Below, one piece after another: positions 27,806 through 36,265 of a stretch of 64,000 nt of DNA. Both the position numbers and the translations under genes were made by a program. The DNA is from Cupriavidus sp. D39. Its GTDB lineage: Bacteria; Pseudomonadota; Gammaproteobacteria; Burkholderiales; Burkholderiaceae. The DNA lies in contig NZ_JAPNLE010000009.1 of the NCBI RefSeq assembly GCF_026627925.1, forward strand, positions 2,108,001 to 2,172,000, read 5' to 3'. Within the stretch, counting starts at the first letter, position 1, and each line of letters opens with the position of its first letter. Under the pieces are notes generated by a model. The model did no database searches and had not been told where the DNA came from. It saw only the letters and a list, made by a program, of their open reading frames with translations.

Positions 27806-28024
27806 AATGAACTTGAAACGTAATCCAGCAATGACGCGTGCCGGCTCCACAGCCCGCGCGTGTCGACGATCCAGCAAAAACCAACGGGAAAGACGGGACA
27901 AAGCTTCGATGGCCTCCTCCATGACCGGTCATGGCCGGTCGCTTGTTATCGGGCCGCTGGCCGGCGGGCCGAGGCTCGCCGGCTTCATGGCATCAAAGCG
28001 TTGGAGCGTTAGGGCATCAGAGCT

Positions 28025-29653
28025 TCAGAGCTTCAGCGGCCCGGCGCGGAACAGCCGCGCATCCATGGTGCGCAGGTCAGGCGCCACGCTGACCGCGGTG
28101 GCGCACTGGTCCAGCACATCGCGCTGCAGGTCGATGCCCGGCGCGATTTCAATCAGGGTCAGGCACTCCGCGCCGATGGCATCGGGCCGCATCTCGAAGA
28201 CGGCGCGCTCGGTGATGTAGAGCACGGGGATGCCCAGCGAGGCCACATAGGGGCCGTTGAAGCTGAGGTGCGAAACCTGCGGCACGATCTTTTTCACGCG
28301 GCCTTCGCGCGTAATGCGCAGCGAGCCATTCTCGGCGCGCACCTCCAGGCCGCCGGCGGTGAGCGTGCCGACGAAGACCACGGCCTTGGCGCTCTGCGTG
28401 ATGTTGATAAAGCCACCGACGCCGGCGATCAACGCTTCGGCGCCTTCGCCGAACTTGCTGACATTGACGTTGCCGTGCCCATCCAGCTCGGCCAGCCCGA
28501 GGATGGCGAGATCGATGCCGCCGCCCTCATAGAAATCGAATTGCGCCGGCTGGTCGACGATCGCTTCCGGATACGCCGACGCGCCAAAGCTGAGGCCGTC
28601 GGCCGGCGTGCCGCCGATCGGGCCGGCTTCCACCGTGAGCGTGAAGCCGTCGACGCCGGCCTCCACCGCCAGCATGCCGACGGCGGCTGGCATGCCAACC
28701 CCGAGGTTGACCACGCGCGGCTGCCGGCGCGCCAGCTCCAGCACCGCGCGCCGCTGCACGATGGTGCGGGCGTCGAGCACGGACGCCATCTCGGGCGCAG
28801 GGGCGCCGGCGGTGCTGGCAGCGTCCCCTTGCCAGGGCGTCACGTAGGCCGGATTGAACTGCTCCGCGAACGTCATCTGGTGATGCGCCGGGTTCTCGCT
28901 CACCACCACGTAGTCGACCAGGATGCCGGGCACGTGGATGGCCTGCAGGTTGTCGTGGTGATCCACCAGCGACTCCACCTGCGCGATCACGATGCCGCCG
29001 GAGTTGTGCGCCGCCTGGGCCATCGCCAGCAGTTCGTGGTGAAAGGCCTCGCGGTGCGTGCTCAAGTTGCCGCGCGTATCGGCGGCGGTGCAGCGGATCA
29101 GCGCGCAGTGGATCGGGAAGCTCGGATAGAACAGGTATTCATCGCCGCGGAAATCGACCGCCTCGACCCAGTTCGCGCGGCCCTCGGCAATCGCCGCTTG
29201 CGCGCAGCGGTTGATGGCGCCGCCGTGGTAGCGGCTGTCCTGCGCGGTGCGCGGATCGACAAAGGTGTGCAGGCCGATCTTGGTCAGCACGCCGGGCTTG
29301 CCACCGGCGATGGCGCGGTACAGGTGCGTGAGCACGCCTTGCGGCAGGTTGTAGCCCTCGCACGCCTCGGCCATGGCGAGCGTGGCCAGGCGCGTGGCGG
29401 AGCGCCAGTGCCCGCCCACGATGCGCCCGGTCATGCCGGCATTGCCGAAGTGGTTGACCCCGCGCGCGCCCCGGTCGCCCTGGCCCGCCGAATACACCAG
29501 CGTCAGGTCGCGCGGCATGCCCGTCTCCAGGAAACGGCGCTCAAGCGCGTCCGTCACCGCCTCGGCATGGCCGGCGCCAACGAAGCCTGCGCTGGCCACG
29601 GTCCACTGGGATTGCACGAGCGCAGCAGCCTGCTGCGCGCTGATGACCTTCAT
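28025..29653 (-). CDS. Acyl-CoA:acetate/propionate CoA-transferase (fused alpha-beta)
   Basis: The 542-residue protein fuses the two class I CoA-transferase halves. The first half has VASAGFVGAGHAEAVTDAL and the second has VNLGVGMPAAVGMLAVEAG followed by TVEAGPIGGTPADGLSFGAS, in which the Glu (about residue 340) should be the catalytic residue that forms the glutamyl-CoA adduct. It resembles propionate CoA-transferases. Start 29653 (MKVISAQQ) is chosen; METAMKV at 29665 is possible. It is divergent from an iclR gene with a palindrome between them and is followed by a Bug receptor gene. Confidence 0.88.
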   Translation of the reverse strand: MKVISAQQAAALVQSQWTVASAGFVGAGHAEAVTDALERRFLETGMPRDLTLVYSAGQGDRGARGVNHFGNAGMTGRIVGGHWRSATRLATLAMAEACEGYNLPQGVLTHLYRAIAGGKPGVLTKIGLHTFVDPRTAQDSRYHGGAINRCAQAAIAEGRANWVEAVDFRGDEYLFYPSFPIHCALIRCTAADTRGNLSTHREAFHHELLAMAQAAHNSGGIVIAQVESLVDHHDNLQAIHVPGILVDYVVVSENPAHHQMTFAEQFNPAYVTPWQGDAASTAGAPAPEMASVLDARTIVQRRAVLELARRQPRVVNLGVGMPAAVGMLAVEAGVDGFTLTVEAGPIGGTPADGLSFGASAYPEAIVDQPAQFDFYEGGGIDLAILGLAELDGHGNVNVSKFGEGAEALIAGVGGFINITQSAKAVVFVGTLTAGGLEVRAENGSLRITREGRVKKIVPQVSHLSFNGPYVASLGIPVLYITERAVFEMRPDAIGAECLTLIEIAPGIDLQRDVLDQCATAVSVAPDLRTMDARLFRAGPLKL

Positions 29654-29720
29654 GGCTGTCTCCATCGTGTTCTTCTTGGCGCCACGTGCTGCCTGCACGC
29701 GCCGCGCCGGACCGAATTCC

Positions 29721-29736
29721 GCGAACATTTGTTCGC
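29721..29736. promoter_or_regulatory. Palindrome, probable IclR operator
   Basis: GCGAAC ATTT GTTCGC is a perfect 6-bp inverted repeat in the 168-base gap between the divergent CoA-transferase and iclR genes. IclR-type regulators bind short palindromes in such places. Confidence 0.5.
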
Positions 29737-29821
29737 AAAACGCCTATCATACGTAGTCATGCCGGCATCGCGCAAGTGCGTTCAGCGCACTAAAATCTCC
29801 CTATTTCCGCCTCCTCACTCC

Positions 29822-30615
29822 ATGAACAGTCCCGAAACGCCCCTGGCCAACCCGCAGAAAAAGGAAGAGCTGCTCGATTCGCTGACCAATGGCCTGGCAC
29901 TGCTGCGCCTGTTCGCCTCCGGCGCGGGGAGCCTCACCATGCAGGATGTAGCGGAGCAGCTCGACGTGACCCGCGCCGCGGCGCGGCGGCTGCTGCTGAC
30001 CCTGCAGCACAACGGCTATGTCGCGCAGGATGGCCGGGACTTTTCCATCACCCCGCGCGTGATGGACCTGGGATACGCGTACTTTGCGTCGATGAACCTG
30101 CCGCAGCTGGCCGGGCCTTACCTCAAGGCGCTCTCCGAGCAGGCGGGGAAACCTGCTCGCTGGGCGTGCTCGACGGCGAAGCGGTGGCGCTGGTGGCGCG
30201 CGAGGAACCGCCGCAGATCCTGCGGGTCGACATGGGCGTAGGGCGGCGCATGCCGGCCTACGCCCACTCGCTCGGCCGCGTGCTGCTGGCCGGGCTGGAC
30301 GACAAGGTGCTGGAGACTTACCTTGCCACCGCGCAGTTGCGCAAGCTCACCCCGTTCACGGTCAGCTCGCGCACGGCGCTGGCGCGCACGCTCAAGCAGG
30401 TGCGCAGCGACGGCTACTGCACGTTGAGCAGCGAACTGGTCGACGGCTTCGCCGGCATCTCGGTGCCGGTGCGCGCGGAGTCCGGCAAGGTGGTGGCGGG
30501 ATTGGGGTTCAGCATGGTGCTCGGCAGCCGGGATGCGGCGCACCTGGAGCAGCACTACCTGCCGGCGCTCAGGCACGCCGCGGGAGAGATCGAGGCGTTG
30601 CTGCGACGGCGCTGA
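29822..30615 (+). CDS. IclR-family transcriptional regulator (frameshifted here)
   Basis: The N-terminus has a winged helix-turn-helix (SLTMQDVAEQLDVTRAAARRLLLTLQ). The effector domain reads LGVLDGEAVALVAREEP, RMPAYAHSLGRVLLAG and DGFAGISVPVRAESGKVVAGLG. The frame breaks at the GGGG run 30145-30148: one extra G turns EQAGKPARWA into EQAGETCSLGVLDGEA. The restored length is about 264 residues. It likely controls the divergent CoA-transferase and Bug receptor genes. Confidence 0.88.
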
Positions 30616-30722
30616 AGGCTTGAGTGCCCAAGCGAGGCACAACCGAGGCACAACCGCTGCACGAAGCCTAGAATGGGAAACGGGTCAAGGCCGGCATGAA
30701 ACGCACTTGAAAGCATCACTGC

Positions 30723-31267
30723 ATGACTATCAGACCGCTCGACTGGGCGCGTGACGGCGCCGGCATCCTCAAGCTCGACACCACCTACGAGACCGATCGC
30801 ATCTATGCGGTCAAAAGCGGCCCGCTGGGCATCTGGCTCGTGGAGCAGGTGCTGGGCCAACCCGTGCTCAACCACTATGACCCATCCGGTTTCGAGCAAG
30901 ACTGCGCCAGGGCCGACCATGCGCTGGTCTTCGAGAGCGCGAGCGGCGATATCGGCGGCTTTGCCGCCGTCAGGCTGGAGGCCTGGAACCGGTCCGCGCT
31001 GCTGAGCGCGATCTTCGTGGCGCCCGCGTTCCGTGGCACCGGCATCGGCCGCGTGCTGCTGGGGAGATCAATCGCCTGCTGCAAGGTACGCCGGCGCGCT
31101 GCCTGCGCGCCGAAACACAGAACACCAACTACCCGGCCATCGGCTTTTACCGCGCGCTGGGATTCTCGCTGTGCGGGATGGACTGGGACTTATACGACCC
31201 CGACACCGCCGGCACGGAGACGGCGCTGATCTTCACCCGGCCCGTGGTGCGCAAGAGCGCCGGCTAG
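30723..31267 (+). CDS. GNAT-family N-acetyltransferase (frameshifted here)
   Basis: The protein carries the acetyl-CoA loop FVAPAFRGTGIGRVLL typical of GNAT enzymes. The frame breaks at the GGGG run 31061-31064. One extra G continues the protein as LLGEINRLLQGTPARCLRAETQNTNYPAIGFYRALGFSLCGMDWDLYDPD and ends at 31267, which gives a normal GNAT C-terminus of about 181 residues. The substrate is unknown. Confidence 0.82.
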
Positions 31268-31274
31268 TTGCTGG

Positions 31275-32105
31275 TTAATCGCCGGCGCGATCCCAGGCGG
31301 GTGCAAAGGGCGGCGTGACAAAGCGCTGGTCCTTCGGCAAGGCGCAAAGCGCGCGGCGGTCCTCGTCGTCCAGCTGCAGCTTCAGCGCATCGAGGTTGGC
31401 TTGCTGGCTCTCGCGCCGCTGCGCCTTGGGAATCGCGGCCACACCGTCCTGGTCGAGCAACCAGCGTAGCGCGACCTGCGCGGGCGTGGCGCCATGCCGG
31501 GCCGCGACGCTGTCCAGCGCCGCATGCTCCGCCAGCCGCCCTTGCGCCAGCGGGCAATGCGCCACCAGCGCCATCGAACGGCTGGTGAGGTAGCGGCGCA
31601 TCACCGTCTGCTCCAGCAGCACGTGGTACTCGACCTGGTTGCAGGCCAGCGCAATGCCGATCTCCTCCACCACCGTGCGCACCATGCCCACCGTGAAATT
31701 GCACACGCCGATGGCACGCGTGCGGCCCGCTTCGCGAAGGCGCTCCAGCGTTTCGAAGATGGCGGGCAGGTTCATGTCCGCCGCCGGCCAGTGCACCATG
31801 AACAGGTCGACGTAGTCCAGACCGAGCTGATCCAGGCTGGCATCGAACGAGCGGTGGATCGCATCCGGCGCCAGCTGGTCGTGCCAGACCTTGGTGGTGA
31901 CATGCAGCGCCGCGCGCGGCAGCGCCGACGCCGCCAGCGCCGCGCCCACGGCGTCCTCGTTGCCATACATCGCGGCCGTGTCGATGTGGCGATAGCCAAG
32001 TTCCAGCGCGCTTTCCACCGCGGCACGGCAGACCTCGCCCTGCATGCGGAAGGTGCCAAGGCCCAGGCGCGGCATGTTCAGGCCATTCGATTGCAGGTAT
32101 TCCAT
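31275..32105 (-). CDS. Aldo/keto reductase
   Basis: The 276-residue NADPH-dependent oxidoreductase has the catalytic tetrad in DTAAMYGNE (Asp and Tyr), TTKVWHDQL (Lys) and MVHWPA (His). The nucleotide end of the barrel reads AIPKAQRRES. It resembles the 2,5-diketo-D-gluconate reductase branch. The natural substrate is unknown. It is convergent with the GNAT gene, 7 bases away. Confidence 0.9.
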   Translation of the reverse strand: MEYLQSNGLNMPRLGLGTFRMQGEVCRAAVESALELGYRHIDTAAMYGNEDAVGAALAASALPRAALHVTTKVWHDQLAPDAIHRSFDASLDQLGLDYVDLFMVHWPAADMNLPAIFETLERLREAGRTRAIGVCNFTVGMVRTVVEEIGIALACNQVEYHVLLEQTVMRRYLTSRSMALVAHCPLAQGRLAEHAALDSVAARHGATPAQVALRWLLDQDGVAAIPKAQRRESQQANLDALKLQLDDEDRRALCALPKDQRFVTPPFAPAWDRAGD

Positions 32106-32228
32106 AGCGTGGCTCCAATACCGCTTAATGAACCGTGTGCTTGGCGTCTGCCCGGCGGCGCCGGACGGTCATCACCAAGGCAGTATTTCGTTGCGGTAGT
32201 CGACAAATACCAGGCCCCGCGAAGATAT

Positions 32229-32294
32229 TCACGCGAGTCCCCAACCAAGGCCGCGGGAGGCGCCCAGGATCAGGACGGTACGCGTCGTATGCAT
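32229..32294 (-). pseudogene. Remnant of a short-chain dehydrogenase N-terminus
   Basis: On the minus strand a 21-codon frame reads MHTTRTVLILGASRGLGW and ends in a stop after GLA. GASRGLG is the cofactor loop of short-chain dehydrogenases. No continuation of a dehydrogenase is visible up to the aldo/keto reductase at 32105, so most of the gene is gone. Confidence 0.5.
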
Positions 32295-32352
32295 CAGGCT
32301 GGCTCAAGGTTGGCTCAAGGTTGAACCCAGGTTGAAGAGTGAACTCGGGCAT

Positions 32353-33231
32353 TCAGTGCCCGCGCTCAAGCAGCCCGGCCAGCACGGTACGCAGCGTCAC
32401 GGTGCCCTTGCGGGTCGCCCCCTCGCCGGCCTCGAAGCCGATCCAGCCGGCGTTGAAGCCATCGAGCATCTGCATGCGCGGCACAGGGTTGCGCATGCCT
32501 CGCGCACGGAACACCGCATCCCAGGTGTCGCGCGGCACCGGCTGCGCCGCTACCGGGCGGCCCAGCAGCGCCGACAGCGTATCCGCGATCTCCAGTGGCG
32601 TGACGCGGCGCGGGCCTTCCAGCTCAACCACCTGCCGGCCCTGCCACGCTTGCTGCAACAACGCTGCCGCGACCCGGCCGACGTCGGCGGTGGCGACCAT
32701 CGGCACCGGCCGGTCCAGCGGCTGCAGGTAGCTGGGGATGATGCCGCCGCTGCGGGCGGGCTCGATATCCCACACGGTGTTCTCCATGAACCAGCCGGCG
32801 CGCAGGAAGGCCACAGGCATCGATATCGATGTCGCCAACACACCCAGCTCGCGCTCCATGTGCGAGAGCTGCTGCAGCAGGTTGGGCTGGCTGGCCTGCG
32901 CGCCGATCGTCGACAGGCAGACTACGCGTGGCGGCCGCGCCGCTTGCAGCGCCTCGCGCAAGGCCGCCACGACGCCGCGCGACTCGCGCAGGTCGGCGCT
33001 GGGATCGAACGTAGGCGGCAGCACCACGAACACGCCCTCCACGCCGCTGAAGGCGCGCCGCAGCGCCTGCGCATCGTCCATCGCGGCGAGCGCGACCTCG
33101 CAGCCCTGGGCGGCCCAGGCGTCGCCCTTGTGCGCCGAGCGCACCACCGCGCGCACGTCCTTGCCTGCCGACAGCAGCGCGCGAGCCACCACGCCGCCAA
33201 CTTGTCCGGTAATGCCAGTCACTGCGAACAT
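32353..33231 (-). CDS. NmrA-like NAD(P)-binding protein
   Basis: The 292-residue atypical short-chain dehydrogenase starts MFAVTGITGQVGGVVARALL, with the TGxxGxxG cofactor loop. It continues with VVRSAHKGDAW, FVVLPPTFDP, CLSTIGAQASQPNLL and SMPVAFLRAGWFMENT, as in NmrA and azoreductase-like quinone-sensing proteins. Start 33231 is chosen over an in-frame upstream ATG at 33315. It is divergent from a LysR gene. Confidence 0.88.
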   Translation of the reverse strand: MFAVTGITGQVGGVVARALLSAGKDVRAVVRSAHKGDAWAAQGCEVALAAMDDAQALRRAFSGVEGVFVVLPPTFDPSADLRESRGVVAALREALQAARPPRVVCLSTIGAQASQPNLLQQLSHMERELGVLATSISMPVAFLRAGWFMENTVWDIEPARSGGIIPSYLQPLDRPVPMVATADVGRVAAALLQQAWQGRQVVELEGPRRVTPLEIADTLSALLGRPVAAQPVPRDTWDAVFRARGMRNPVPRMQMLDGFNAGWIGFEAGEGATRKGTVTLRTVLAGLLERGH

Positions 33232-33341
33232 TCTCTTCTCCAGTCGCTGCGGCTTGTGCCGCGGTGACGGGATTGTGGTTCGCGGCGCGGCGTTTAGCGA
33301 TAACATGCCCGTCACTTGATTGATGACTGCGGGGCATCGAT

Positions 33342-34250
33342 ATGGGATTCGACGAGCGCATGCTGGACGGTATCGGCGTGCTGATGGCGGTGGTGGACCA
33401 CGGCAGCTTCGCGCGCGCCTCCGCCTCCCTGGACATGACGCAGTCCGGCGTCAGCCGCGCCATCGCACGGCTGGAGAACCGGCTCGGCATCCGCCTGTTC
33501 GACCGCACCACCCGCAGCGTCACGCTGACCGACGACGGCCGGCGCTTCTTTGATGACATCGTGCCGCTGCTGGCGCAGCTGGAGGAGACCACGGCCGGCG
33601 CCGCCCAGGGCGTGGCCGCGGTACGGGGCCGCTTGCGGGTCAACGTCGATCCGCTGTTCTCGCGCCTCGTGCTGGGCCCGCAGCTAGGCAGCTTCGTCGA
33701 CGCGCATCCACACCTCACGCTGGACCTGGTGATGCGCGACCATCTCGGCGACATGATCGCGGACGGCTTCGACCTGGCCTTTCGCTTTGGCTTTCCGCGC
33801 GTGTCCACGCTGGTGGCGCGCAAGCTGATGGATATCCCGGTGATCACCGTGGCCGCACCGTCCTACCTGAAGCGCCGCGGCACGCCGCGCACGCCGGCGG
33901 ATCTGGAAAGCGGCGAGCATGCCTGCATCCACTATCGCGACCCCGAGACCGGCCGGCCCTTTCCCTGGGAATTCCATCGCGGCGCCGAGCGCCTTGTCGT
34001 CCAGGCCAGGGGCCGCTTGATCGTCAACGACGCCAGCGTCATGCACACCGTGTGCCTGGGCGGCCACGGCATCGCGCAGGTGCTGCAGTTCGGTTCGGAG
34101 GCGCTACTGGCCGAGGGCCGGCTGGTGCCGGTGCTGACCGACTGGCCCGACGAGCGCTTTCCCCTCTACGCCCTGTATCCGTCGCGGCAGCACCTGCCGG
34201 CGAAGGTGCGGGCCTTCGTGGATTTCGTGGTGTCCTTGTGCGAGCGATAG
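33342..34250 (+). CDS. LysR-family transcriptional regulator (next to nmrA-like gene)
   Basis: The 302-residue protein has a winged helix at residues about 8-66 (VVDHGSFARASASLDMTQSGVSRAIARLE, LFDRTTRSVTLTDDG) and a type 2 periplasmic-binding effector domain. The pair with a divergent NAD(P)-binding gene is common, with the LysR protein regulating it. Confidence 0.92.
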   Translation: MGFDERMLDGIGVLMAVVDHGSFARASASLDMTQSGVSRAIARLENRLGIRLFDRTTRSVTLTDDGRRFFDDIVPLLAQLEETTAGAAQGVAAVRGRLRVNVDPLFSRLVLGPQLGSFVDAHPHLTLDLVMRDHLGDMIADGFDLAFRFGFPRVSTLVARKLMDIPVITVAAPSYLKRRGTPRTPADLESGEHACIHYRDPETGRPFPWEFHRGAERLVVQARGRLIVNDASVMHTVCLGGHGIAQVLQFGSEALLAEGRLVPVLTDWPDERFPLYALYPSRQHLPAKVRAFVDFVVSLCER

Positions 34251-34367
34251 GTGCGGTGCCCATCAGCAAGACCAGAATAACGGGTGATCGCTGCGGGCGC
34301 CGCAGCGGCCATAGCCGCCATAGCGGCGGGCCAATCCATTCACCGCAATATCTTTAAAGGAAAAGAC

Positions 34368-34835
34368 GTGCCATTCATCATCGCAGGCCTCGCCTTGATC
34401 GCCGCCCTCATCTACGGCGCGGTCCGCCTGTACGCCAGGGTGGCCGCGGCCTATGGCGCGATCGCCGGGACCGCCGCAGTCGTGTTCTGCGCGGCGCTGC
34501 TCGCGGTATTCGTCGCGAGCCAGGTCCGCCGCTATCGCGCGATCCACGGGGTCAAGATCAAGGGCGAGCGCATCCTGTCGCTGGAGGGAGCGTGGGGGAC
34601 GATGCGCGTGGATCCGGAGCGCAAGCGTGGCGTGCTGGATGTCGGCGGGCAGCAGGCGAAGTTTATCTTTGCGGATATAGCGGGCGCCGGCGCGTTGGAG
34701 AACGGCGGCGAATGGATGCTTGCATTACGTCTTGAACACAATGCGCAAGGCAGTTGGCATATCCCCATGGCGAGTCGGAAAGAAGCATTGCGCTGGGCAA
34801 AGATATTCGACCTTGCCGCCGTGCAGAAGCTCTGA
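34368..34835 (+). CDS. Hypothetical membrane protein
   Basis: This 155-residue protein has two membrane helices at its start (PFIIAGLALIAALIYGAVRLY and a second through AAVVFCAALLAVFVASQV), then a cytoplasmic PH-like soluble part (VKIKGERILSLEGAWGTMRVD). I do not recognise a named family. The GTG at 34368 is chosen because AAAGGA stands just upstream. The frame also opens at an ATG at 34284, with an Ala-rich atypical leader. Confidence 0.6.
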   Translation: MPFIIAGLALIAALIYGAVRLYARVAAAYGAIAGTAAVVFCAALLAVFVASQVRRYRAIHGVKIKGERILSLEGAWGTMRVDPERKRGVLDVGGQQAKFIFADIAGAGALENGGEWMLALRLEHNAQGSWHIPMASRKEALRWAKIFDLAAVQKL

Positions 34836-34917
34836 AAACCTGGCGCGTCAGGGCTCATCCAAGCATCATGGATGGCAACGCAATAAGAGCGAACGCACCT
34901 GCCTCGGCGAGGCCTGG

Positions 34918-35444
34918 CTACTCGAGGAATATGTAATCCGCGCGATAAGGCACGCGGCTTTCCTGTCCTTCCTGGGTGCAGGCCTGAGCGGGCGCGAGGC
35001 CGCCTTGGGTGTTCAATCGCTGAACGTAATGCACGGCCGCAAGCAGGCCTGTCCCCCGGAACTCGTCGCCTGCAACAGCAATAGCGCGATGCTGTCCGGC
35101 GCCCGCGCATTTGCCGCCTGCCGCAATACTTTGCCGGTCACCTTGCTGCCGTCAGGCGCCTCCCAGGTCGGCCCGGCGTAATGCTTGGCGATGAGCTTGC
35201 CGGAAGCGTCGCGCAGATCCGCTTCCGGGGATTTGAACGCCCACGCCAATGCATTGCCCTGATCGCGCTTGCACACATAGATCTGCACGCCGGATGCGTG
35301 CAGGGTCGCGATCGTACGACGTGCGTCGGCGGGCTGGAGTTCGGGCGGAGCCGTCGCCTGGGCAATCGCGCAGGAGGCCAGCAAGCATGCCCCGGCGAGG
35401 GCGATGCGATGCGATTTGCGACTACTGCGGAAATCTTGCCACAT
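34918..35444 (-). CDS. DUF3455 exported protein (frameshifted here)
   Basis: The protein has a signal peptide (ALAGACLLASCAIAQA, with a possible LASC lipobox) and the DUF3455 core GVQIYVCKRDQG...WAFKSPEADLRD, KHYAGPTWEAPDGSKVTG. The frame breaks at the CCCCC run (35053-35057, plus strand). One extra base continues it as LLAAVHYVQRLNTQGGLAPAQ and RVPYRADYIFLE with a stop at 34918, the usual family C-terminus. Start 35444 follows GGAGGC. The function of the family is unknown. Confidence 0.8.
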
Positions 35445-35611
35445 ACAGCCTCCTTGCCCGAGCCTGGTCAGAATAGTACCCCCGGCTCGATGACAAGGAA
35501 ACGCCGGCAATCGCGGCATTGCCAATCGCCCGCATTGCGGCTGGATACGGTTGGATACGGTTGAAGTAGCGAACTACATACTTGGGCTCACCGCAAAACG
35601 ATCACTGGAAC

Positions 35612-35639
35612 TTTGCAAGGCTGACGGCTACGCTAATAA
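35612..35639 (+). promoter_or_regulatory. Possible promoter of the small repeat protein
   Basis: TTTGCA (35612-35617) and TAATAA (35634-35639) are separated by 16 bases, upstream of the ATG at 35712, which has an AAGGAG ribosome-binding site. Confidence 0.4.
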
Positions 35640-35711
35640 GCGGACCGCCGCGCCAGGTGAGCGCGCGAGGGCCATCGGCTTTGCATCGACTTTGATTGGA
35701 AGGAGTCATCC

Positions 35712-36035
35712 ATGAAGATCGCTATCGCATTGGCAATTGCAGTTCTCCTACCTGGTACCGTCTACGCCGCCGGCCCCGCAAATCCGGCGGATCGCTACGA
35801 CTACAACATGCGTAGTACCAACAAGGACGGCTACGTGCCGGACCCCCAGCGCACGACCAACAAAGACGGCTACGTGCCAGACACAGCAAAGGCCAATGAC
35901 AAGTTTGACCCGTACACCCAGGGTGCCAATCAGAACACGGCTTCGGCGCTCACCGACTCAAAGACTCCGAGCAAGAAAGCGGCTGGCAAGGCACCAAGCC
36001 ACAAGAAAGCACCCGCTACCGGCATGGACAAATAG
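35712..36035 (+). CDS. Small exported protein with TNKDGYVPD repeats
   Basis: The 107-residue protein has a signal peptide (MKIAIALAIAVLLPGTVYAA). The mature part is polar and low in complexity, with two exact copies of TNKDGYVPD (residues 36-44 and 49-57), an Asn/Thr/Ser-rich middle and a Lys-rich tail (KKAAGKAPSHKKAP). I do not recognise the family. AAGGAG lies 7 bases before the ATG, so translation should be strong. A terminator follows at 36119. Confidence 0.75.
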   Translation: MKIAIALAIAVLLPGTVYAAGPANPADRYDYNMRSTNKDGYVPDPQRTTNKDGYVPDTAKANDKFDPYTQGANQNTASALTDSKTPSKKAAGKAPSHKKAPATGMDK

Positions 36036-36118
36036 CAGCGCCGCCTGATTTGATCCGAGACGGCAATATGGCGGCGGCCAGGCTGCGATACGCAAGTCCG
36101 CGGAAACGCCGCGGCAAA

Positions 36119-36154
36119 GAAAAAGCCCCGCAGAAAAACCTGCGGGGCTTTTTC
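36119..36154. terminator. Bidirectional terminator
   Basis: GAAAAAGCCCCGCAG pairs perfectly with CTGCGGGGCTTTTTC over 15 bp around an AAAAAC loop. It serves the small repeat protein on the left and the tRNA and rpoD transcript on the right. Confidence 0.88.
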
Positions 36155-36159
36155 AACAA

Positions 36160-36238
<79 letters not shown>

Positions 36239-36265
36239 AGGAAAGTCAGACCGGCATGATACCGA

